Shown here piece after piece: positions 1 through 6,195 of a stretch of 9,293 nt of DNA. A model generated the notes under the pieces. It saw only the letters and a list, made by a program, of their open reading frames with translations, did no database searches and was not told the origin of the DNA. Location of the stretch: positions 1 through 9,293 of the forward strand of contig SLOW01000350.1 of assembly GCA_007132315.1 (NCBI GenBank), given 5' to 3'. A program made the position numbers and the translations under genes. This stretch comes from Opitutales bacterium. Its GTDB lineage: Bacteria > Verrucomicrobiota > Verrucomicrobiia > Opitutales > T3Sed10-336. Positions within the stretch are counted from its first letter, which is position 1, and every line of letters starts with the position of its first letter.

Positions 1-288
1 CCAGACGCGGAACAGGACGATGGGATTCTGCAGGAAGGTGGACAGATCGTAAAAGAGCATGTACCCGAGGCGACCACCGGCCAGCACGCCGATGATGATG
101 GCGAACAGGGCGTTGCTCTGTTGCTCCGGATCGAGAGGGGAGCGCCCCTTGCGATAGTAGAGGGCGAGGAGTCCGAAGGCGAGGAGAAAACTCAGGAGGT
201 AGGCGAGGCCGTAGTAACGGATGCCGAAGCCGTCGCCGAACTGTATCAGAAACGGATCGAGATCGTGTACCCAGTAGTCGTTTTCCAT
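1..288 (-). CDS. lgt: Prolipoprotein diacylglyceryl transferase, N-terminal part (cut by window edge)
   Basis: Lgt is an inner-membrane enzyme that transfers diacylglycerol from phosphatidylglycerol to the lipobox cysteine of prolipoproteins, the first step of lipoprotein maturation. The visible 96 residues show the family N-terminus: a GIRYYGLAYLL segment at about residues 22-32 that starts the first membrane helix, and the hallmark GGRLGYMLFYD at 71-81, followed by the FRVW found just before the catalytic HGG region. That region lies beyond base 1, so catalytic residues cannot be checked. The frame is open to the edge. The ATG at 288 lies 17 nt after the stop of the upstream CNNM gene, which suggests co-transcription. 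No clear Shine-Dalgarno site precedes it, so translation may depend on coupling. The identification is firm; only completeness is unknown. Confidence 0.94.
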   Translation of the reverse strand, partial: MENDYWVHDLDPFLIQFGDGFGIRYYGLAYLLSFLLAFGLLALYYRKGRSPLDPEQQSNALFAIIIGVLAGGRLGYMLFYDLSTFLQNPIVLFRVW

Positions 289-305
289 GACGTGTCGCCG
301 CGGCG

Positions 306-1430
306 TTATTGCTCCGGGTCCTGGTTTTCCCGTCCGGTTGTGGCCGGTCCGGACGCACTGGTCGCGGGGGGTGGAGCTTCCCGCGACGCCTGTTGCCGCC
401 GGCTCTGTTTTGCGATCTGATTACGTTTGCGGGCGAGTTCCCGCATGTCCACGGCGAGGTCGTCTTTTTCGAAGATTTCCCGTCCGATGATGTGCTCCAT
501 GATATCCTCCATGGTCACCACGCCGGCCACCGAACCGAATTCATCGACCACCACCGCCAACTGCTGGTGGGTGCGCAGAAAGGTTTGCAGGGCGGCGGCG
601 GCGGTGACGGTTTCCGGGATAAAGTGAATTTCCTGTTTCATCTCGTCCACCATGCGTTCGTCCTGGCCGTTGGCGATGGCGTGGAGCATATCGCGGCGGC
701 GCACCATCCCGACGATGTTGTCGATGCTCTCGTCGTACACGGGCATGCGGGCGAACGGAATGTTGGTGAATTCCGTCAGGACCTCCTTTACCGTGTTCTT
801 CCTGTCGATCGCGGTCACCACGGTGCGGGGCGTCATGATCTCGCTGACCCGGACATCGTCGAGGCTGAGCGCGTTGGCGATCATGTTGAGCTCACTTTTG
901 GTAAGGTGACCGCCCTTTTCGCTTTTTTCGGCCAGAAGCATGATTTCCTCTTCCGGCGGATTGTTTTCCGGAACGGGCCGAATGAAGACCCGGGTGACCA
1001 GGTTTTCCGTCAACCAGGTCGCCGGCCGCATCACCACCCGCATGTAGGTCAGCGGGAACACCGCGTACGGTTGGAGCGGCACGCGATAGGCCACGCCGAC
1101 GTTCTTGGGGATGATCTCGGAGAAAATGAGAATGCCGAAGGTCATCGCTCCGGCCACCACGCCGACCCAGGCCTCGCCGAACTCGCGCGCCGAGATCCAG
1201 CCGATCAGAATGCTGCCCAGCGTGTTGGCGACGGTGTTCAGGGTGAGGATGGTGGATATCGTCTCGTTGATGCCCTCCTTGAGATTCTCCAGCATCCGGC
1301 CACGCCGGGGATAGCGTTTCTTGAGCGCCTCGATTTCGGTCGGAGTCGTACTGAGAATCAGCGCCTCCATAACCGAACAGAACCCGGAAACGCCCAGCGT
1401 GAAAACGACAGCCAGTGTAAAAGCGAGCAT
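306..1430 (-). CDS. CNNM/DUF21 and CBS-pair membrane protein (HlyC/CorC-like family)
   Basis: This is a 374-residue membrane protein of the CNNM (DUF21) family, whose members are linked to Mg2+/Co2+ transport or cation homeostasis and were often called 'hemolysin'. An N-terminal hydrophobic region of about 150 residues carries the conserved Glu22 (in MEALILS) and the SEIIPK signature at 104-109. A tandem CBS pair follows: the first begins at EIMTPR (197-202), and the second, about 268-318, contains VVVDEFGSVAGVVTMEDI. CBS pairs usually bind adenine nucleotides. The C-terminal CorC_HlyC domain of the longer (about 430 residue) members is absent. Instead there is a basic stretch and a low-complexity Ala/Pro/Ser tail (about 345-374). 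Short members without that domain are known, so this is not obviously a truncation. The start is well fixed, because an in-frame TAA directly precedes the ATG. The gene lies 80 nt downstream of ilvB and 17 nt upstream of lgt. The substrate cannot be inferred. Confidence 0.9.
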   Translation of the reverse strand: MLAFTLAVVFTLGVSGFCSVMEALILSTTPTEIEALKKRYPRRGRMLENLKEGINETISTILTLNTVANTLGSILIGWISAREFGEAWVGVVAGAMTFGILIFSEIIPKNVGVAYRVPLQPYAVFPLTYMRVVMRPATWLTENLVTRVFIRPVPENNPPEEEIMLLAEKSEKGGHLTKSELNMIANALSLDDVRVSEIMTPRTVVTAIDRKNTVKEVLTEFTNIPFARMPVYDESIDNIVGMVRRRDMLHAIANGQDERMVDEMKQEIHFIPETVTAAAALQTFLRTHQQLAVVVDEFGSVAGVVTMEDIMEHIIGREIFEKDDLAVDMRELARKRNQIAKQSRRQQASREAPPPATSASGPATTGRENQDPEQ

Positions 1431-1510
1431 TTAATCAAGATCGACCGAATGCGAGAGCGATGCGGGGAGTCGATTCGCCAAACGCCTGAGGTCGGCCGGG
1501 ACGGCGGTCA

Positions 1511-3289
1511 TCACTCGATGATGATATCGGACACGGTTTTGCCCGAGGGAATCATCGGAAGCACATGTTCGGTGTACGGGACGATGACATCGAGCACGTA
1601 GGGTCCGTCGTGTTCCAGCATCTCCCGGATGGCGTCGTCGAGATCCTCGCGCTTGTAAACCATGCGGCCGGGAACGCCGAAACCGCGCGCGATCTCCACA
1701 AAATTCGGGTAGAGCGCATCCAGGTTCTCCGGGCTGCCGATGTTGTCCTTGTCGCCGAGGATGGTGTGCGCCCGGGCGCTGTTGTAAAAGCGGTCCTCCC
1801 ACTGCACCACCATTCCCAGATGCTGGTTGTTCAACACGAGGGCCTTGGCGCCGATGTTTTCGATCTTCGCGGTGCCGAGTTCCTGGATATTCATCAGGAA
1901 GGAACCGTCACCGTCGATATCGATCACCTGGCGGTCGGGAAAGGCGACCTTGGCGCCGAGGGCGGCCGGATAACCGAAACCCATGGCGCCGAGGCCGAGC
2001 GAGCTGATGAAGCTGCGCGGTTTGACGAAATCGTAGAATTGCGCCGCCCACATCTGGTGCTGGCCGACGCCGGTGGTGATGATGGCCTCGCCGGCGGTCT
2101 GTTCGTAAAGAACCCGGATGGCTTCCTGGGCCAGGATGAATTTCCCGTCGGGTTGACGGGAGTAGGAAAACGGGTATTTCTCCTTCCAGCCGTTAATCCG
2201 TTCCATCCAGGCCTCCCGCTCCTTCACCTGGAAGCCGGAACGCTCCATCAGTACGTTCATCCGCCCGAGCGCGTGTTTGATGCCCGAGACGATCGGGTAA
2301 CGCACGGCCTTGTTCTTGTTGTGTTCCGAGGCGTCGATGTCGATATGGACGATGGTGGCTTCGGGAGCGAACTTGGTGACTTCACCCGTAATGCGGTCGT
2401 CGAACCGCACCCCGAACGCCAGCAGCAGGTCCGATTCGTGGACCGCGTAGTTGCCGGCCACCGTGCCGTGCATGCCGAACCATTTCAAGGAAAGCGGATG
2501 TGTTTCCGGGAAACAGCCCACGCCCATCAGCGTGGTGGTCACCGGAACGCGGGTGCGTTCGGCGAACGCGAGAAGCTCTTCGTGCGCGTCGCCGGAGATG
2601 ATCCCTCCGCCGACGTAGAGCACCGGGCGCTCCGCCCGCGAAATCAGACCGATGACTTCTTCCAGCGCTTCATCGCTCGCTTCGGGCTCCGGTTCATAGC
2701 TGCGGAGTTCCGCCTTCGGCGGGTAAACCGGTTGAACCTGTGTCTGCTGCACGTCCTTCGGGATGTCGATGAGAACGGGACCGGGCCGGCCGGATACGGC
2801 CAGGTGAAACGCTTCCTTGACGATCTTGGGGATGTCCTCCGCCTTTAGGACCAGGTAGCTGTGTTTGACGATCGGCAGCGTCATGCCGAAGATGTCGGTC
2901 TCCTGGAACGCGCTCTTGCCGATGAACTGCTGCTTGACCTGTCCGGTGATGGCGACCAGCGGCGTGCTGTCCATGTAGGCGTCGGCGATGGCCGTGATCA
3001 GGTTGGTGGCTCCCGGACCGCTCGTGGCCATGCACACGCCCGCCTTGCCGGTGGTGCGGGCGTAGCCCTCGGCGGCGAAGCTGCCACCCTGTTCATGGCG
3101 GGGCAGGATCGTGCGGATCCGATCGCAGCGGGCCAGCGCCTGGTGCAGATCCTGCGACGCGCCGCCGGGATAGGCGAAGATCACGTCCACACCTTCCCGT
3201 ACCAGGCAATCGACGACGAGGTCGGCGCCTTTCATCTCCTGGCCGATTTCGGGCTTCGGGAATTTGGTGATTAAGGGATCTGTTTTCAT
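1511..3289 (-). CDS. ilvB: Acetolactate (acetohydroxyacid) synthase large subunit
   Basis: This thiamine-diphosphate and FAD enzyme condenses pyruvate with pyruvate or 2-oxobutyrate, the first common step of valine, leucine and isoleucine synthesis, in the cytoplasm. With the ATG at 3289 it has 592 residues, a normal length. Visible are the N-terminal TPP-binding domain with YPGGAS (40-45) and catalytic Glu66 in RHEQGG, the central FAD-associated domain with GVRFDDR (293-299), and the C-terminal TPP domain with GDG (460-462) and NNQHLGMVVQWEDRFY (487-502). The last includes the Trp (497) typical of true AHAS, and the protein ends with the family's HVLPMIPSG. The wording resembles plant and cyanobacterial AHAS. 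Lys119 occupies the position of Arabidopsis Pro197. An ATG further upstream at 3352 is unlikely, because it lies upstream of the candidate promoter and adds unconserved residues. The ATG at 3235 (MKGADLVV, the usual family start) is a real alternative. No small subunit gene (ilvN/ilvH) is adjacent. Confidence 0.96.
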   Translation of the reverse strand: MKTDPLITKFPKPEIGQEMKGADLVVDCLVREGVDVIFAYPGGASQDLHQALARCDRIRTILPRHEQGGSFAAEGYARTTGKAGVCMATSGPGATNLITAIADAYMDSTPLVAITGQVKQQFIGKSAFQETDIFGMTLPIVKHSYLVLKAEDIPKIVKEAFHLAVSGRPGPVLIDIPKDVQQTQVQPVYPPKAELRSYEPEPEASDEALEEVIGLISRAERPVLYVGGGIISGDAHEELLAFAERTRVPVTTTLMGVGCFPETHPLSLKWFGMHGTVAGNYAVHESDLLLAFGVRFDDRITGEVTKFAPEATIVHIDIDASEHNKNKAVRYPIVSGIKHALGRMNVLMERSGFQVKEREAWMERINGWKEKYPFSYSRQPDGKFILAQEAIRVLYEQTAGEAIITTGVGQHQMWAAQFYDFVKPRSFISSLGLGAMGFGYPAALGAKVAFPDRQVIDIDGDGSFLMNIQELGTAKIENIGAKALVLNNQHLGMVVQWEDRFYNSARAHTILGDKDNIGSPENLDALYPNFVEIARGFGVPGRMVYKREDLDDAIREMLEHDGPYVLDVIVPYTEHVLPMIPSGKTVSDIIIE

Positions 3290-3315
3290 GGCTGGATCAC
3301 GGTTGAAAAAGGGGA

Positions 3316-3345
3316 ATTTTAGCCCCGGAGACCGGTTCTTTGCAA
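3316..3345 (-). promoter_or_regulatory. Candidate sigma70-type promoter for ilvB
   Basis: Read on the minus strand, a -35-like TTGCAA (3340-3345, 4 of 6 consensus matches) and a -10-like TAAAAT (3316-3321, 5 of 6) are separated by 18 bp. Transcription would begin near 3309, about 20 nt before the ATG at 3289. The site lies in the 111-bp divergent gap between ilvB and the ymdB homologue, where the ilvB promoter is expected. A short imperfect inverted repeat (GGGG..CCCC, 3311-3326) overlaps the -10. This is a motif match by eye, and the host's sigma-factor preference is unknown. Confidence 0.4.
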
Positions 3346-3388
3346 GCCGCATTTCGTTTCGGCGTTGAACTTTTCATCGGCACGGTCC

Positions 3389-3393
3389 AAGGA
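3389..3393 (+). promoter_or_regulatory. Ribosome binding site that sets the ymdB start
   Basis: AAGGA lies 7 nt upstream of the GTG at 3401. This good Shine-Dalgarno match decides between the GTG at 3401 and the upstream in-frame TTG at 3365, which would add 12 residues with no family counterpart. Confidence 0.7.
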
Positions 3394-3400
3394 TGCCGCG

Positions 3401-4192
3401 GTGAAAAAAATCCTGTTTCTGGGCGATGTGGTGGGCCGGCCGGGGCGCACTTTTCTGGCGGAGCGCCTAGCCTCCCTGCGCCGTAAGTATGCACTGGAGC
3501 TGATCGTCGCCAACGGCGAAAACGCCGCCGGCGGGGCCGGTCTCAACGCCCGCATCGCGAAGGAACTGGCGTCGGTCGGGGTGGACGGGATCACCCTCGG
3601 CGATCACACCTGGGACCAGAAATCGTTCGCCCGCGAGATCGGGGAACTCGAACACGTGTGCCGGCCGGCGAACATGGCGGATTCCTGTCCCGGCGCGAAC
3701 AGCCTGGTTCTCGAGGGCAATGGCTGGCGCCTGGGTGTGTTCACGGTTCTTGGCCGCGTTTTCATGGGGGCCGGCGCCTGCCCGTTTCTCACCGCCGACC
3801 GGATGATCAAAGCCTTGAAGGCGGAAACCGACGCGGTCCTGGTCGAGATCCACGGCGAGGCGACCTCGGAAAAGGTCGCCCTGGGGTGGTATTTGGACGG
3901 GCGGGCGGCCGCCGTCATCGGCACCCACACCCACATCCCTACCGCCGATGCCCGTGTGTTGCCGGGGGGAACCGCGTACATGACCGATGCCGGGATGACG
4001 GGTCCCTACCGCTCGGTGCTCGGCCGCGAGGTCGAACCGGTGGTGGCGAAGTTTCTGGACGGCATGCCCCGCCGTTTCGAAGTGGCCACCGGCGATGTCC
4101 GCATCTGCGGCGCCGTGATCGAAATCGACGAGTCCCGCGGCCTGGCCCGCGGCATCGAACCGGTCATGGTCCGCCGCGAGGCGAAGCGTTGA
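3401..4192 (+). CDS. ymdB: YmdB-like (TIGR00282 family) metallophosphoesterase
   Basis: This predicted cytoplasmic binuclear-metal phosphoesterase has 263 residues, matching the family's usual length of about 260. In Bacillus subtilis the homologue YmdB is a 2',3'-cyclic nucleotide phosphodiesterase that affects biofilm and motility choice; the role in other bacteria is unclear. Ligand motifs appear in order: GDVVG (8-12, Asp9), NGEN (38-41), LGDHTWD (66-72), IHGEATSEK (150-158, His151) and GTHTHIPTAD (174-183, His176 and His178). The usual GNH motif reads GDH here (Asp68). The start is the GTG at 3401, because MKKILFLGDVVG matches the family N-terminus and an AAGGA site sits 7 nt upstream. 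It is the only plus-strand gene, divergent from ilvB and convergent with ctaG, so it is probably transcribed alone. I found no convincing promoter for it. Confidence 0.93.
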   Translation: MKKILFLGDVVGRPGRTFLAERLASLRRKYALELIVANGENAAGGAGLNARIAKELASVGVDGITLGDHTWDQKSFAREIGELEHVCRPANMADSCPGANSLVLEGNGWRLGVFTVLGRVFMGAGACPFLTADRMIKALKAETDAVLVEIHGEATSEKVALGWYLDGRAAAVIGTHTHIPTADARVLPGGTAYMTDAGMTGPYRSVLGREVEPVVAKFLDGMPRRFEVATGDVRICGAVIEIDESRGLARGIEPVMVRREAKR

Positions 4193-4213
4193 ATTCGGAA
4201 TGCCCGGACCCCG

Positions 4214-5023
4214 TTACTTGAGGCTTGCGATGGACAGGGGGCGGTTTTCCTCGGTTTCGGTTTCCCGGTGCCACCGGTAGAAGCACCACGCCATGATGAA
4301 CACCGAACCGAACTTCGCCAGCAGCGTCATCATGGCGCCGCCGATGATCTGGTCTTCGTGAGCCGATATTCCGTAGAGCCTCGGCGCCAGCTCGTAGGTC
4401 GGGTAGAGGATGTCGGGCGCGAAGATCAGGTAAGCCGCCACCGGCACCTTGGCCAGGGCGATGCAGAAGACCAGCAGCATGCTGGTGCCGTAGTCGCAGG
4501 CCGGCGTCAGGGTGGACTTGTTGAACACCGCCCACCACACGGTCAGGGCTGCAAGGAACATCGTCAGGTGTTCGATATTGTGCACGAGCCGGTCGCGCAG
4601 CGCCCAGTCGTAGAGTGCCGGGATGTGCCAGCCGCCGAGGACCACGGTGAACAGCACACCGGCCACCACCGGCCGGGACAGAAACCGCACCGCGGCGCGA
4701 AGCGGCGCCGGACGCAGCGCCGCGTCGGCCACCCAGCCCGGGATGCCGACCACGATCAGGATGGCGATCGGATAAATGATCAGGATGTGCTGGAGCATGT
4801 GGGCGCTGAAGAGGTACACTTCACCCATCAGATCGAGCGGCGATCCCACCGCCAGGTAGAGCAGCGCCAGGCCGGAATAAAAACAAATCGCTTCCCCTCG
4901 CGGGTAGGCCCGCCCCGGCGCCAGTTGCGGGCGCAGGGGTCCGGTCGCCAATGCGTAAAGCCAGGCCAACAGGAGCAACCCGCCGATCAATTCGGGTTCG
5001 GTATGCCAGTGCCACCAGTTCAT
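4214..5023 (-). CDS. ctaG: Cytochrome c oxidase assembly factor CtaG, caa3 type
   Basis: This polytopic inner-membrane protein of the caa3_CtaG family is distinct from the Cox11-type protein that is also called CtaG. In Bacillus, CtaG is needed to make active caa3 oxidase, probably by helping form the copper centre. The 269 residues form about seven hydrophobic segments. They keep the family's intramembrane histidines: SAHMLQH (73-79), WHIP (132-135), HNIEH (148-152) and AHEDQ with a following GG (221-229). The ATG at 5023 has a weak GGCGG Shine-Dalgarno-like stretch 8 nt upstream. The gene follows coxD on the same strand after a 161-bp gap, as expected for an accessory gene of the oxidase cluster. 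Its stop is 21 bp from the stop of the convergent ymdB homologue. Whether it shares the cox transcript or has its own promoter is not visible. Confidence 0.92.
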   Translation of the reverse strand: MNWWHWHTEPELIGGLLLLAWLYALATGPLRPQLAPGRAYPRGEAICFYSGLALLYLAVGSPLDLMGEVYLFSAHMLQHILIIYPIAILIVVGIPGWVADAALRPAPLRAAVRFLSRPVVAGVLFTVVLGGWHIPALYDWALRDRLVHNIEHLTMFLAALTVWWAVFNKSTLTPACDYGTSMLLVFCIALAKVPVAAYLIFAPDILYPTYELAPRLYGISAHEDQIIGGAMMTLLAKFGSVFIMAWCFYRWHRETETEENRPLSIASLK

Positions 5024-5184
5024 TCGTTTATCCGCCGTTCGACATCACGTTGAGTCGCGGATTCCGGAAGAGGCAAACGCATTCGACGGAACGCGCCGAG
5101 CGGATTGCCTCCGCGGGATCCTCCGGGGTTAAAGGAAACGGCACTCGATCGAGAGCGGCATGGGATGGTCGCGCGTTGCTCGGA
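5024..5184. other. 161-bp intergenic gap between coxD and ctaG
   Basis: This is the largest gap in the cox cluster. It holds a perfect 10-bp palindrome CTCGATCGAG (5144-5153) and a weak hairpin with a 5-bp stem and 5-nt loop (GCGGA..TCCGC, 5100-5114) that has no following T-run, so it is not a credible intrinsic terminator. On the minus strand a 20-codon ORF (5082 down to 5020) ends in a TGA that overlaps the ctaG ATG. It has no ribosome binding site and no recognisable product, and I do not call it a gene. Confidence 0.5.
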
Positions 5185-5544
5185 TCAAACGTGTTCGACC
5201 AGTGCCGGGGATTGCATCAGGTCGTCCTCGAAGGTGGGTTCGTGGGGGTCGAAATGGAAAATCGCCAGCACCGCCGTGACGGTGCCGCCCGCGATCACGA
5301 GCCCGAGCATGAAGAGGATCGTGCAGAAGATGCGATCCCACCGGAGATGCATGAACCACCAGATGACGGCCAGAAACTTGATCCCGGACAGAAAAACGAG
5401 ACTTCCGGCGATCGCCCAGTAGGGGCCGGGAATGTAGATAATGACGATCTCGATTCCGGTGACCAGCGCGAGGAACATGGCCAGCCAGGTGAACGTGAAA
5501 TAGCGGGAGTGGTCTTCCGATGTGTTGGGAAACGGTTTCTCCAT
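5185..5544 (-). CDS. coxD: Cytochrome c oxidase subunit IV, prokaryotic type
   Basis: This small integral membrane subunit of the bacterial aa3/caa3 oxidase probably helps assembly or stability of the core complex and carries no redox centre. The 119 residues form three hydrophobic helices at about 15-37, 42-64 and 73-96. The family signature is seen as IKFLAVIWWFMHLRWD (55-70), where the FMHL motif ends the second helix. A short acidic C-terminal tail follows. Length and topology fit the prokaryotic subunit IV family (COX4_pro). The start at 5544 is supported by a strong GGAGG site 6 nt upstream, and the gene begins 12 nt after the coxC stop. The quinol-oxidase counterpart CyoD is related, but the heme/CuA-bearing CoxB in the same cluster argues for a cytochrome c oxidase subunit. 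Confidence 0.92.
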   Translation of the reverse strand: MEKPFPNTSEDHSRYFTFTWLAMFLALVTGIEIVIIYIPGPYWAIAGSLVFLSGIKFLAVIWWFMHLRWDRIFCTILFMLGLVIAGGTVTAVLAIFHFDPHEPTFEDDLMQSPALVEHV

Positions 5545-5550
5545 GATCTG

Positions 5551-5555
5551 CCTCC
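5551..5555 (-). promoter_or_regulatory. Strong ribosome binding site of coxD
   Basis: GGAGG on the minus strand lies 6 nt before the coxD ATG and just after the coxC stop codon. It is the clearest Shine-Dalgarno site in the cox cluster. The starts of coxB, coxA and coxC have only weak candidates. Confidence 0.75.
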
Positions 5556-5556
5556 G

Positions 5557-6191
<635 letters not shown>

Positions 6192-6195
<4 letters not shown>

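Noticed and set aside
296..305. CGCCGCGGCG palindrome between the CNNM gene and lgt
   Set aside because: Short, all G and C, and without other signal; likely a result of composition.
306..470. Possible C-terminal truncation of the CNNM protein (no CorC_HlyC domain)
   Set aside because: A subfamily of similar length that ends soon after the second CBS domain is known, and the protein stops in a plausible low-complexity tail with no sign of a frameshift.
1431..1510. Loose inverted repeat (ATCGAC..GTCGAT) between ilvB and the CNNM gene as an attenuator or terminator
   Set aside because: The 6-bp arms are separated by about 23 nt and no T-run follows, so it is not distinguishable from chance.
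309..1601. 430-codon open frame on the plus strand
   Set aside because: It is antisense to the CNNM/CBS gene and biased in composition, with no recognisable domain.
1565..2848. 427-codon open frame on the plus strand
   Set aside because: It is antisense to ilvB, which matches acetolactate synthase along its full length.
3365..3400. Extended ymdB start at TTG 3365
   Set aside because: The extra 12 residues have no family match, and the GTG at 3401 has a well-spaced AAGGA site and the family-typical N-terminus.
3290..3400. Plus-strand promoter for the ymdB homologue
   Set aside because: TTGAAA (3303) and TTGAAC (3365) occur, but neither has a -10-like hexamer at 16-18 bp spacing.
5100..5114. 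Hairpin between coxD and ctaG as a terminator
   Set aside because: The stem is only 5 bp and no T-run follows on either strand.
5144..5153. CTCGATCGAG palindrome as an operator
   Set aside because: A single 10-bp palindrome in GC-rich DNA is expected by chance, and it sits just downstream of a gene rather than near a promoter.
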